64,000 bases of DNA, taken from NCBI GenBank assembly GCA_963573385.1, contig CAUYLG010059098.1, positions 20,657 to 84,656 of the forward strand, read 5' to 3'. The notes under the pieces were generated by a model, which saw only the letters and a list, made by a program, of their open reading frames with translations, did no database searches and was not told the origin of the DNA. Both the position numbers and the translations under genes were made by a program. Positions within the stretch are counted from its first letter, which is position 1. Each line of letters opens with the position of its first letter. Source of the stretch: Cacajao melanocephalus. Its lineage: Eukaryota; Chordata; Mammalia; Primates; Pitheciidae. Below, in pieces: positions 25,199 through 38,140 of this stretch.

Positions 25199-25402
25199 AG
25201 ACCACGCAGCCTGCATTCACATCACCCCTGCACTTCTTGCTAGCTGGGGAAAGCCATGTAACTTGCCTCTTTGTGTAACAGTTCTTTGTGCAAAATTGTT
25301 AAAATGATAGCTTCTACCTCATGATTATTGTGAAGATTTAATTGTGAAGTTAACACATATAGTATCTTCACAAAGCTGCCTGACATGAATTCTAAGTAAT
25401 TA
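25199..25402 (+). mobile_element. MIR SINE
   Basis: The order ttgctagctggggaaagcc, atgtaacttgcctct, aatgatagcttctacctcatg, ttgtgaagatttaattgtg and gctgcctgacatgaattc follows MIR over about 200 bp. Confidence 0.85.
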
Positions 25403-25423
25403 TGTACATGTATGTATGTGTGT

Positions 25424-25600
25424 CACATCTATAATCTCCCTATCTGATCTATTATTATATATCTATCTTATCTATCTCATGTTATTATATATCTATCTAC
25501 TCCATCCATATCTATCTCTATCTATGATCTATTCCATCTATTCTATTTATCTACCATCTATTCTATCCACATCTATCTATCTCTACCTAATCTGTCTATC

Positions 25601-25643
<43 letters not shown>
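25424..25643 (+). repeat. (TATC)n microsatellite with interrupted head
   Basis: Degenerate tatc/tcta units run over 220 bp and end in about eleven pure units at 25600-25642. A TA/TG-rich block follows. Confidence 0.95.
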
Positions 25644-25644
<1 letters not shown>

Positions 25645-25800
25645 CTGAGAGAGAGCTATATACATATGTAGGTGTATGCATATATATCTGTGCATATATA
25701 TAGGGGTGTGTGTGTATGCATATATATATATATATATACTTATGGGTATGTGGGTGTTTTGTGTGTATATACACACACACATGCACACACACATATGTGG
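25644..25800 (+). repeat. Mixed TA/TG/CA dinucleotide tract
   Basis: It alternates purine and pyrimidine through (ta)n at 25721-25738, (tg)n patches and (ca)n near 25772-25793. It is a Z-DNA-prone composition adjoining the TATC array. Confidence 0.9.
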
Positions 25801-25802
25801 CA

Positions 25803-26808
25803 TTTAGTTAAATATGTTGGCAATAAAATTCAAACTTTCTTTTCAAGCAATAATGACTAATAACGGGAAAAGTGCCCATGCCAGCTAGCAACTTTCTCTT
25901 CTCCGTTGATCTTCCATTCTCTTCTCACATTCACTACCCTAAGCATCAACTTTTAACTACATTATACTGTACAAATTATTAGAGATGTTAATCACCCCAA
26001 CTCTCAAGATTACCCTACTCAGAGGAAAGAATGAAAAGTCCAGACTACAAAGTTAGACCATGGCAAAGAAAGAGAGGAACTTAGGAACGCTAGAGACTAC
26101 GCACAGAGATAAAGTTGTGTTACATTCAGAAAAAATGAGTACTTAGACTCTTACAACTGATGCTAGAAATTTTAAATGCAACCTAATTGCCGTGACTGAA
26201 TCTCATTATCTAAGTGTGTGAGCATATTTGTTTTCACATATGCCCAAGATTCCTAGGGGTCTTATTTCTAAAAAGTAATAAAAAGAAATGTAAAAATTAT
26301 TGTTTCAAATAGGACAACCTCTACTATTTGTTATTTTTGTGTATTTGCTGTTATGCAAACATATCACATTTAGAAAAAAGTGAAATGAATGAAAGGAAAA
26401 TAAATCAACCGTGAATTGGATATTTCTTGTTATTCTTGAAGCAAGAGGATCCACTTCACACTAGGAAAATTATGTCTGTAATTGTCCTCATGTCCCAGAA
26501 ATATTTTTTGAGGAAGACAATGTCAGGATTTGGATGTTGCAACTGAGACAAGTTGTTGGGAGTTTGCAGGGTGTGAGGAGGAGATGGAGGAAGGATTGAT
26601 GTGAATAGCATTACCATATTTCCCTCGTGTCTTCTGTATGTTGGTTTTCAGAATATAATGATACACTAGAGAAATATTTTCAGATCCCCTATGTACATGC
26701 TCTGAATTTTATTTTCCATCCCTTCCTTCCCAATGGACTCTAGTTAATTTGGTTTTATCATTGTCCTGGGTTTCCTTATTATAGCAGTGTATACGCGTGT
26801 ATCTATAT
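25803..26808. other. Unassigned AT-rich sequence
   Basis: About 1 kb with no repeat or coding signal recognised. Confidence 0.35.
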
Positions 26809-26972
26809 TTGCAAATAGATATAGATAGATGATAGATAAACAGATAGATGATAGATAGATAGATAAACAGATGGGCAGAGATAGATGAACAGATAGGTAG
26901 ATGATAGATCACAGAATAGATGATAGATTAGATAGATGATAGATAGATCAATAAATGATAAATGATAGATGT
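26809..26972 (+). repeat. (TAGA)n microsatellite, interrupted
   Basis: Degenerate gata/taga units run over about 160 bp, with aaca and gggc interruptions. It is the reverse complement of the TATC array 1.2 kb upstream. Confidence 0.95.
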
Positions 26973-26984
26973 TTCATGGCGTCC

Positions 26985-27646
<662 letters not shown>

Positions 27647-27657
27647 ATATTTACATT

Positions 27658-29330
27658 GTTATATTCTTGATATTAATTATAATCCCTTTGAATAAAATAT
27701 GTTCCAAATAGTCTTCACACATTCTTAGTTTTTGTCTTTGTTGAGGGTATCTTTAATTTTTCAGAAATGTTGATCATTTGTACATTCAAATTAATTGATG
27801 TTGTTTTAAACTAATTTGTCCTTCTTGTGTCTTATATACCAAATCCATTCTATGTCAGGAAAATTAATATTTCTACCTATGATTGCTTCCAAATCCTTCA
27901 AGCTTTGCTTTTCATATTTAGGCCTTTAATCTCTCCAGATTTTAATTTATTTAATTTTTGGTAGGGCATGAGATAGGGATCTATCTTTTTACAGGTTATG
28001 GATAACCACTTCACAAGCACTTTTACTTATTAGTTTATCCTTTTCCCAATAATTTGTAACAACACTGCTGTAAATATGCTTCCATAAATATGTAGGAAAA
28101 AATTTCCAGGCTCTCTATGCAGTTTCATTCTTCTATTTTTTTCAATGATTATTCCACAGTTATGCCCTTACTTTCTGGAGCTTTATAATAAATCTTGACA
28201 AGTCCTCTACATTATTCTTTTTTTGTTCTTCTTTCAAAATTAAGTTAATCTTGATAATTAATTATTAATTGTAAAGAAAAGTAACTTTGTTAACTTAATA
28301 AAATAAAGTTGATTTTGTTGAGTATGGAATTTTAACAGTATCTTTCTCTGGGCACTACAAACAAATCTCTGCTTGTTGGCTTCTGTCATTCCTACTATGA
28401 GCCATATTGCTCCTATAATTACTATTCTGTTGTATATCATATTTTGTTTATTCTGGTTGCTTTTGTGAGTTTTCACTTGTCTATTCTTTAATTTCAGTTT
28501 GATGTGCCAGAGTGTGGACTTGTCTTCATTTCTGCTGCTTGGGATTCATTTTGTTTTGTGACTCTGTGTATTCCTGTTTCATATGGTTCTGGAATATTCC
28601 CATGATTATCTTTTGGAATATAGTTTGTTCCTTATTCTCAGTATGCTGTTATTCTCCAACACCTTTTAGTCATTGTATCCTCAATCTCTTCCATGTACCC
28701 TCCTCTCTCAAACTGACTTTGATACAATCAATCTGTTGATATTTACGGGCTGCATTCTAAGTAATTTTTCACATCTCTCCACCCATTTATTTTTTTTCTC
28801 AGTTCAGTCATATGTAATCTGATCTTTAATTTATGCATCAAGGTTTAGGTTCCAGGGCTTGCTTTTTACTTCTACAAGTTCTCATTTTTATTTCAAATCT
28901 ATCTGTCCTTTACTTGTAGTATCTTCCTCTTATTTCTGGTCCTTCTTCAATTCTAAATGCTTTTTGTAATCCAAGTCTGATTATGTATTATGTTGTTGTG
29001 ATTATATTGCTATTTGTGCCTTTTGATTGTCATGAGCATTGGGTTGGGACTTCGCTTGCATTGTGATTATTGATTGTGAACTCATCTTCAGGAGGGTTTT
29101 ACTTGTGGGAATTGTGTTGTGCCTTTTGACCTTCATTTTGACCTTCATGAGCATTGGGTTGCGACTTCACATATATTGTTATTTTTGATTGTGAACTCAT
29201 CTTCAGGAGGGTTTTATCAGCAGGAATTGTGTGCATCTTTTGATGAGGGTCTCCTTTGTAAAAAGTTTTAAAATGTGTTTCTGTCATGAGCTGTAGTGTT
29301 GACACTCCCCCAGGTTCAATTTATATTTTA
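27658..29330 (-). mobile_element. Old L1/HAL1 sequence, antisense
   Basis: Antisense L1M landmarks continue after the Alu: catatttaggcctttaatctc and gggcatgagatagggatc near 27920-27980. From about 28450 the text is HAL1/L1M ORF1-side (gatgtgccagagtgtgg, ggctgcattctaagtaattt). It may be two adjacent elements. All frames are broken. Positions 29015-29237 contain an internal tandem duplication. Confidence 0.75.
29015..29237. repeat. Two-copy tandem duplication, about 104-119 bp
   Basis: The unit that starts tgtgccttttga, then carries catgagcattgggttg and gaactcatcttcaggaggg, occurs at 29015-29118 and again at 29119-29237. The second copy has an extra ttttgaccttca-type expansion. It lies in the antisense HAL1/L1. 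Confidence 0.9.
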
Positions 29331-29834
29331 TTTGCATGTTGTGGCTTCAGGAAGCATAGTGATCATATAAACTACAAATCTGGATCCACATAATAAAAAT
29401 TAACTGTCATAAATGTACAATAAGGCCATTTTTATAGATCAAGAAAAAAACAAATAAGCTTTCTTTTTTACTCTCCTATACTGGCAGAAAATTATCTTTA
29501 CTTTGAAAGGTCTCAATCTTAGTTAATGTCTCAGTTCCAGCTCCATCAATCCCTGTAATTTACTAAAACCAGCACAAACTTCCCAGGGTGCCCATAATGT
29601 CATGGACTTATATTCATTTTGTTTTGTATTTTTAATTTTTGGGGTATGCTGAGTATTTCCCTTTTTGAGGGGGAGAATTCCATTTTGCATTTAAAGGATA
29701 GCTGTTGCACCTTACATAGCACTTCTAGTTGTTTTGTAGCAGGAGGATTTTCAGGTTATCAAGTTCTTCTCATCAATAGAAGATGAAGTTGTAGAGTAAG
29801 GTTTTTCAAACATAAATGTAACCCTGTCACATCC
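29331..29834. other. Unassigned sequence
   Basis: No repeat recognised. Confidence 0.35.
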
Positions 29835-30306
29835 TGATAACACTCTCCCACAGTTTCCATTTTCTGCTTGAAATACAATTGCAATCTCCCTCTCTGACCT
29901 CACATTCTTTCATTCTTCCTCTCATCCACTTTATTCCTCTCTTTCATCAGTCATTTAAATTCTTGATATCTGATTGCAATGCTTTCCACCAGTAGTGCTG
30001 TGAGGGGTGTGTATATGAGAGCTCATTCATTTAATCTCAGTTCAAATGCTACTTTCTCAGTGAGGCTTTCTTTTATCATTTTCCAAGACACTACCCAGTC
30101 CATTCTCTGCTTTAATTTTGTCACAGGACTTTCTACTACCTTCTAGTATATTTATGTTTGTTTGCTTGTTATCTGTCTTTTGCCCCTGAGATGTAAGGCT
30201 CAGGAAACAAAAGTTTGTGCTTATTTTATAGATAGCTGTATCATCTTGACTAAAAGAATGCCTTACCCATATAGGTTCTTAATAAATATTTGTTGAGTAA
30301 ATAGCT
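29835..30306 (+). mobile_element. L2 LINE 3' end
   Basis: L2 3' landmarks appear in order: tcagttcaaatgctactttctc, agtgaggctttcttttatc, tgtttgcttgttatctgtc, gagatgtaaggctcagg, then gttcttaataaatatttgttg at the terminus. About 470 bp of the 3' end survive. Confidence 0.9.
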
Positions 30307-30466
30307 AAACATCTTTATCTCTGTTACTACCTCAAAATTAAATAATATGTAGGGATTTTCAATCCAGGTATTTTAATTTCAAATATTCAGTTTCTTTATG
30401 ACCCAAACAATTCCCTACATTTCAACTGTTAACGGTTTTGCAGAGAGAATTTAAAATCTATTAATG

Positions 30467-30755
30467 AGCCAGGTGTGGTGGGTCACACCTGTAATCCAGA
30501 ACTTTGGGAGGCTGAGGCAGGCAGATCCCTTGAGGTCAGGAATTTGAGACCAGCCTAGCCAATACGGTAAAACCCCAACTCTACTAAAAATGCAAAAAAT
30601 TAGCTGGACATGGTGGCATGTGCCTGTAATCTCAGCTACTCAGGAGGCTGAGGGAGGAGAATTGCTTGAACCCAGGAGGTGGAGGTTGCCGTGAGCCAAG
30701 ATCATGCCACTGCACTCTAGCCTGAGCAACATAGCAAGACTCCCTCTCAAAAAAA
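30467..30755 (+). mobile_element. AluS-like, sense
   Basis: A complete Alu runs from agccaggtgtggtggg through ttagctggacatggtggc to ctagcctgagcaacatagc, with a short A tail. It is flanked by a tattaatg duplication. Confidence 0.96.
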
Positions 30756-30781
30756 TTATTAATGGTTTTCTTGCAAGAAAA

Positions 30782-30832
30782 TACATATATCTGTTTCAGT
30801 ATATGTCTATGTATATATTTACACATACGAAA
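30782..30832 (+). repeat. Minisatellite, upstream outlier units
   Basis: The text catatatctgtttcagtatatg followed by tatatatttacacata matches the unit of the array at 30980-31690. It is separated from that array by the 145-bp block at 30835-30979. Confidence 0.85.
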
Positions 30833-30834
30833 AC

Positions 30835-30979
30835 AGAGGCTTCTGTTTCCAAATCTCTATAGGGATCAGCAGGGGATAATGGTCATCCTCTTGTAGGGAT
30901 TAGGCACATAGGGTTCTGCCTGGGGATCAGTCGTGTCAACACAGTCAGGAAAATGCCCAGAGAAGAGCCTACTCCAGAC
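30835..30979 (+). repeat. Dispersed direct repeat, copy B1, inside the minisatellite
   Basis: About 145 bases are about 90% identical, in the same orientation, to 33266-33411. The longest shared runs include tctatagggatcagcagggg and gtgtcaacacagtcaggaa. Minisatellite units flank it on both sides, so it appears to have landed in, or to split, the array. Confidence 0.93.
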
Positions 30980-31690
30980 CTATTTGTGTATATATTTACA
31001 CATACATATTTATGTATGTGTGTGAATATATTTACATATATGTTTATGTATATGTGTGATATATTTACAAGTATATGGTTCTGTATATGTACATAGCTAC
31101 ACATTTGTTTCTGTATATATTTATACATATATGTTTCTGTATATGCATGTACATATTTATTCATATATGTTTCATGTTTCTGTATTTGTGTGTATATATT
31201 TATAATATATATTTCTGTATGTATATATGTTTCTGTATGTGTGTGTGTATATTTACACATATATGTTTCTGTATAAGTATATATTTATACATATGCTCCT
31301 GTATATGTGTGTATATATTTACACATATGTTTCTGTATATGTATGTATATATTTACACATATGTTTTTGGTATATGTATGTATATACTTACACATATGTT
31401 CTGCATATGTATGTATATATTTACACGTATATGTCTCTGTATATGTATATATTTATACACATGCTTCTGTATATGCATGTATATATTTACACATGTTTCT
31501 GTATACATGTGCATATATTTACACATATTTTTGTATATATGTATATGCTTACAAATGTTTCTACATCTCTATATATTTACACATATGTGTTTCTGCATAT
31601 GTGTGTACATATTTACAGATATATGTTTTTGTTTATCTATATATTTATGCATATCTTTCTGTATGTGTATATATATTATTTTAGCATGTT
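30980..31690 (+). repeat. AT/TG-rich minisatellite, about 32 bp unit, roughly 19 copies
   Basis: A ttctgtata-type motif recurs at about 31079, 31109, 31136, 31177, 31212, 31230, 31266, 31296, 31330, 31364, 31399, 31434, 31464, 31496, 31529, 31558, 31590, 31626 and 31656. The rest of each unit is tatgtatgtatatatttacaca. Stop codons are rare in several frames, which yields long but meaningless open frames rich in C, I, Y and F. Confidence 0.95.
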
Positions 31691-31865
31691 CATATCTCTC
31701 GTTATAATATTCACTAATACTATTGTCATTCTTTTTTTAAAAAACATATTTATACCTAACTCTAAATATGAATATTTAAAAACATATATTTCTGTAATGA
31801 GATCCCTTACTCAAAATGGTTTTCTAGTTTCACCATATTCCTTTATCTCTATTCAGACTTTTTCT

Positions 31866-32142
31866 GTTTTGTTTTTCTTATGGCCGAGGCTGGAGTGCAG
31901 AGTACAATTGTAGCTCACCACAGACTCAAACTCCTGGGCTTATGCTTCAGCCTACTGAATAGCTGGGACTTGAGGTGCATACTACCACCATGCTAATTGT
32001 TTTTAAAGTTATTTTTGTAGAGATGGGGGTCTCAGTCTTGCTGTGTTGCCCAGACTGGCCTTGAACTCCTGGCTTCAGGTGATCCTCCTGCCTTGGCCTC
32101 CCAAAGTACTGGGATTACAGACGTAAGCCACTTCATTGGCCA
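31866..32142 (-). mobile_element. AluJ-like, antisense
   Basis: Diverged antisense Alu from ggccgaggctggagtgcag to gtaagccacttcattggcc. Confidence 0.93.
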
Positions 32143-33171
<1,029 letters not shown>

Positions 33172-33265
33172 GCTCTCATTCTGGTGGGCAATAGAAGATG
33201 GAGCAGTTTAGGTCAGTAGGTAACAACCTGCTCGAGTGAAGTCCACCCTTCCCTAAGAAGTAAAG

Positions 33266-33411
33266 GGAGGCTTCTGTTTTCAAACTTCTATAGGGATCAG
33301 CAGGGGATAATGGTCATCCTCTTGTAGGCATTATGCACACAAGTTTCTGCCTGGGGAACAGTTGTGTCAACACAGTCAGGAAGGTGCCCGGAGAAGAGCC
33401 CACTCCAGGCA
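33266..33411 (+). repeat. Dispersed direct repeat, copy B2
   Basis: This is the partner of 30835-30979. Here the block continues without a break into single-copy-looking sequence, so this is probably the source copy. Confidence 0.9.
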
Positions 33412-34857
33412 GCTGGGTGAAAACCTCCACGAGGCAATGCACTAAAGAGGTCTACCAGTATGGGCCACTAGGGGCTGATCTGAAAGCCCTCTCCCAGGTG
33501 TTGCCCACAGAACTCTCCCATAGGTTCAATCCAGGACCCCAGATGCCCTAATCCTTCCTTTTGTATCTCCAGTGAGGTGTCTGAATATCAAAGGGACCAA
33601 GGACATAAGTTGTTATCCCTGTCGTCTTCCAAAATGTGTTTTCTATTTTGCAACCAATGACCAGCAGATTTTTCTCCAGCTTGCTTTTCTATTACCAGGT
33701 CGTTGAACTGTGCATCCAAGCTGGGTGGTATCTTGGAGCTGACCTAGCCCAGAGATTTTCAAACTCTGTTCTGAGTGCCACTTGGCCTAGGGGTGAGGCG
33801 CGGAGATTGTTAATGATAGAGGTGGAGATTATGAATGATAGAAATGCTTTCTGATTGTTTTATAGATTGTTTTTGAATTCATTTCTCAGAATCTTATGGA
33901 TTTCTGTTGTTTTTATTTTTAAAGGATTGCAGTTTCAGCTCCAATTTTATCTGAAGACTTACAATCCATGCAACTTCCTTATTTCACATTATGTAGAAAA
34001 GCCACACGTCTCATCCGAGGTTACTGAATTGGCGAGGAGACACTAACTAGAATCCAGCTGTTGCAGTTTGCTGCACAACCATCCCCCTTACACTTGTGTG
34101 CAGGATTATCCTGCTGTATGAAGGTAAAACAAACATGCTTTTCCTCCAGGTAAATAACTTTAGGATGCATTATCTTTAGTGAATACTCTTCTCATAATCC
34201 AAATGTGACACTCATTGTTTCTCTTTAATATAAATAATTAGATACAAAGCCTTGAAATAAGAAAAGGTAAAAACACATGGGAAAAATACATATTCTTTAA
34301 TGATTTTTTTTTAGTTGTTTCATGTCTTACTTCAAGTGTGCCTAACAAAGCCTTTCCTATCAAATAAGGATAAAACCAGGATGACAATTTAAGAAGGTAA
34401 CCAATATTAGAAGCATTTACATCATTGTTCTGGATTGAGCACATTAGACTATTATTGGAAACAACTGCCCCATAACCACCAAAATCACCATTATCCTGTT
34501 GCACAGACATTTTAGCCTATGTTTCCAAAGTGCTTTTAAATCATTTTTATTAGTTATTACCCTGTGCTCTAGTTTTTAATTGGCAGACATTGTGTCTCAA
34601 TGCCATGTTCCTAATTAAATCCCCAGACTAAACTGTGAAAACTGCCCCCACATTTTTACATGATGTGGACTCCCTTTGAAGAGGGAATACATGAATTTTA
34701 ATTATGCTTTTCATCTTTACGCAACAGAACCAATCACTGGATTTCAGAAAAACATATTCCACCGAAGCTTGTCTAAAATGTTCCTACATTGGGGTTATTG
34801 TATTCTACAATTCTATGCCTTGTGAAACAAGCTTTTTAAGAAAACAAATTCCCCTTA
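33412..34857. other. Unassigned sequence
   Basis: About 1.4 kb without a recognised repeat. Short open frames at 33333-33551 and 33636-33854 have no recognisable product. Confidence 0.35.
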
Positions 34858-35075
34858 TTAACCTTGAGAACATGATGCTAAGTGAAATAAACTTAACACA
34901 AGAGAAGAAATACTATGTGATCCCATTCATCGGAGGCTTCTAAAGTCATCGGATTTGTGGAATGCAATTCATTCAGAAAATAGAATGGTGTTTCTCGAGG
35001 GTTGGGGCAGGGAGAATGAGGAATTGTTGTTTAATAAGTACAGAGTCCTCGTTTTGCAAGATGAAAAGAATTCTG
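34858..35075 (+). mobile_element. L1M 3' part, sense, first piece
   Basis: L1M landmarks catgatgctaagtgaaataaac, ctatgtgatcccattcatcgg and gttttgcaagatgaaaag are present in sense. The element resumes at 35788 after a younger L1 insertion. Its end, agaattctg, is duplicated on the other side. Confidence 0.85.
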
Positions 35076-35362
35076 CAAGATCATGTTCTTTGCATTGATA
35101 GGGATGGAGCTGGAGGCTATATCCTAAGCAAACTAATGCAGAAACAGAAAACTAAGTACCATATGTTTGCACCTATCAGTGGGAGCTAAACAATGAGGAC
35201 ACATGGACACATAGAGGGCAACACCACACACTGGAACCTTCCTGAGGGTAGGAAGTAAGAGGAGGGAAAGGATCAGGAAAAATCAACTAGCTGGTGATAT
35301 GCTTATTACCTGGCAGACAAAACAATCTGTACGTCACACACCGTGACCCCCAGTTTACCTAT
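35076..35362 (+). mobile_element. Young L1P 3' part, sense, first piece
   Basis: It starts in ORF2 (gatagggatggagctggagg) and runs through gtgggagctaaacaatgagg and acatggacacatagaggg to ccccagtttacct. The element is 5' truncated. An LTR splits it at 35363. It inserted into the L1M with an agaattctg duplication. Confidence 0.92.
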
Positions 35363-35713
35363 TGTATTCATCCATTTTCACGCTGCTATAAAGAACACCC
35401 TGAGTGGGTAATTTATAAAGGAAAGAGATTTAATTGACTCACAGTTCTGCATGAGTGGGGAGGACCAATCATGTTGGAAGGTGAAGGGGAAGCAAGCACC
35501 TTCTTTACAAGGTGGCAGGAAGGAGAGGGAGAGCAGGGGAAACTGTCACTTATAAACTGTCAGATCTCATGAGAACTCCCTCACTATCACCAGAACAGGA
35601 AGGGAGAAACCACCCCCATGATCCAACTACCTCCTACCAGGTCTCTCCCTGGACACCTGGGGATTACAACTGGAGATGAGATTTGGGTGGGGACACAGAG
35701 TCAAACCATGTCA
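35363..35713 (-). mobile_element. THE1-like MaLR solo LTR, antisense
   Basis: It starts tgtattcatcca and ends aaccatgtca, length 351 bp, with flanking cctat and cctaa as a near-perfect 5-bp duplication. Antisense MaLR blocks are visible: gggtaatttataaaggaaag, agatctcatgagaactccc and gagatttgggtggggacac. No internal viral genes. Confidence 0.93.
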
Positions 35714-35779
35714 CCTAAATAACAGACTAACACATGTATGCCTGAACCTAAAATAAAAGTTAAAAAAAAAAAAAAGAAG
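35714..35779 (+). mobile_element. Young L1P 3' end, second piece
   Basis: This is the L1 3' terminus (cacatgtatgcctgaaccta, then aataaaagtt) plus poly(A). It completes the element begun at 35076. Confidence 0.93.
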
Positions 35780-35905
35780 AGAATTCTGGCTATTTGTTTA
35801 TACAACAATGTGAGTGCTGTTAATTACTACTGAATGGAACACTTAAAGATGGTTAAAATGGTACATTTTAGGCTGTGTCTATTTTAGCGTAATTAAAAAA
35901 CTTTT
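35780..35905 (+). mobile_element. L1M 3' UTR, sense, second piece
   Basis: The L1M 3' UTR text (tacaacaatgtgagtgctg, cacttaaagatggttaaaatgg, attttagcgtaattaaaaaa) continues directly from 35075. Confidence 0.88.
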
Positions 35906-36145
35906 AAAACTTCCTTTAAACTAATAAATGCATCTTCACTGTACAAAAATAATGTGGGGAAGCAAAAGAGAATGTGTTATTACCTGGAGTACTGATTTCC
36001 AGGGGTTTAAGGGGCTGCATGTTTGAATGGGCCCCAACAAAAAAAATGACTATTGCCAAGGCAGATTCCATGGAATAGTTGTCATGGTAGTATTCAAGCA
36101 GCCACATGCTGGGTCATATGAATCTAGTAGTTTCTGAGCTAAATT

Positions 36146-36429
<284 letters not shown>

Positions 36430-37271
36430 TGGCAGTTACATTCTTAAAACAAGGATTGGGAAAGAGAAAATCATTGAAGGGTTTCTCTCTCGCTGAAATC
36501 TTAGAACTCTTCCTATTTGATTTCTTCCAGTTCAGTTTCAAACTCTTGTGAGTGGAGTGAAGGGGGAAAAAGAGGTTAATAACCGCAGGATGATCCTTCA
36601 CCACTGAGGCCATGAGGGACTGGGCTTCCTGACCTGAGGGTTCAGACTTGCTCCACTTCATTGCAAAGAAACTAGTCATGCATCTTCTGCCATAGTGTTT
36701 AATGATTTATCATCTTCTGGTGCTTTGTCGAGATGACAGCAGGCATTGTGTCATTTATTTTTCTCCATGGAATCCATATGAAGTTGAGTGGATAGAGCAC
36801 TCTGCAACCTACCTATACAACCTATGTCCAGCCTACTGCATTGGATGATATCTATTGCTTCAGACATAAGAATTACTTTTGCAAGATGAATTTGAGCTTG
36901 TTTGTATTTGAGCTTGCAAACAAGAGAGAAGTGTCTATGACGAAAATTGCAGTTGTGCAGGGAGAGCTAATGCATGCGACTGAGTCTGAGATCATAAGAG
37001 CAAATAGGTAAAAGTCCACACTCCCTACTGGAAACCTGGCTACACATCTTTTATCCTCTAAAATCCTTCTGAGGATTAAGTGGTATTATGCACTGCCTAT
37101 TGTTTTTCTCTAAATCCTGTCTTGTTGAGGGCAATGTCAATAAAACAACGTGCTGAACTGCTGTGCCATCCTTCATTGCCAGCTGATTGCACAAGTATTT
37201 TATGAACATCTCAGACAAAAGATAGTTCTATCCCCATGGAATTAAATCAAATTAGTCCCCTCCTTAAAACT
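36430..37271. other. Unassigned sequence
   Basis: No repeat recognised. Confidence 0.35.
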
Positions 37272-37415
37272 CCCAATGGGGATAGCACTTACAGTGATGG
37301 TTGAAATGAAGGAGCTCACCTAAATCAAATAAGGTAATGCATGTGAAATGATTCTATAAGCTTCAACAGGTAAATGTCAGTTATTGGGATTATTTTTAAT
37401 AATATTATTGCTACT
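37272..37415 (+). mobile_element. MIR SINE 3' fragment
   Basis: The text gatagcacttacagtgatgg, aaataaggtaatgcatgtg and attctataagcttcaacagg followed by gtcagttattgg matches the 3' half of MIR loosely. Confidence 0.6.
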
Positions 37416-37463
37416 AAAATCACTACTCATAAGACAACATATACCTTTCTTGATACTTTCAGA

Positions 37464-37558
37464 AAGGGGTCAGTAAACTACGACCCATAGTCTAAATCTG
37501 ACCAGCTGCCATGTTTGCATGTTTGGTACAGTTTTTTAATGACTGGTGTGTTAAAAAT
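37464..37558. mobile_element. hAT MITE (MER3-like), first piece
   Basis: It starts at an inverted-repeat-like aggggtcagtaaactacgac and continues tctaaatctgaccagctgcc. A young L1 splits it. It belongs to the same family as 1601-1793. Confidence 0.65.
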
Positions 37559-38016
37559 GGTTCATGTGTTCATTGCAGCAGTATTCACAATAGCAATGAC
37601 ATGGAATCAGCCTAAATGGCCATCAGTGACAGACAGTGTGAAGAAAATGTGGTACATATACACCATAAAATAGGATACAGCCATAAAAAAGAATGAGATC
37701 TTGTTTTTTGCAGGGACATGGATGGAGCTGGAGGCTATTGTCCTTAGCAAATTAAAGCAAGAAGAGAAAACCAAATACCTCATGTTCTCACTTATAAGTG
37801 GAAGCTAAATGATGAGAACACATGGACACACAGAGGAGAACAACACATATTGGGGTCTATCAGAGGGTGGAGGGTGGGAGGAGGGAGAGGATCCGGAAAA
37901 ATAACTAATAAAAATAGCTGGGTGATGAAATCATCTGCATAGTAAATCCCCATGACACACATTTATCTATGTAACAAACCTGCACATGTACCCCTGAATT
38001 TAAAAGTAAAAAAAAA
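37559..38016 (+). mobile_element. L1PA 3' end, sense
   Basis: Younger L1 with ORF2 and 3' UTR landmarks: gcagcagtattcacaatagc, aaaatgtggtacatatacacc, gggacatggatggagctgg, catgttctcacttataagtgg and acctgcacatgtacccctg, ending in poly(A). About 455 bp, 5' truncated. Confidence 0.95.
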
Positions 38017-38140
38017 TTAATTGGTTGTATATGTACCTACATATTATTCTCAGCATTGCTTGAGTATACAGAGTGAAAAGTCTAAAATATTATCTGGCTC
38101 TTGGGGACCAAACAAAAAAAAGGGTTGCAGAACTCTGCCT
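38017..38140. mobile_element. hAT MITE (MER3-like), second piece
   Basis: After the L1 the MITE continues with ctaaaatattatctggctc and a gggttgcagaactctgcc end. Confidence 0.6.

Noticed and set aside
31075..31913. Long overlapping open frames (210 and 228 codons) on the + strand
   Set aside because: They run along the 32-bp minisatellite in several frames at once. The predicted proteins are low-complexity C/I/Y/F strings, and the second frame runs on into an Alu. No gene.
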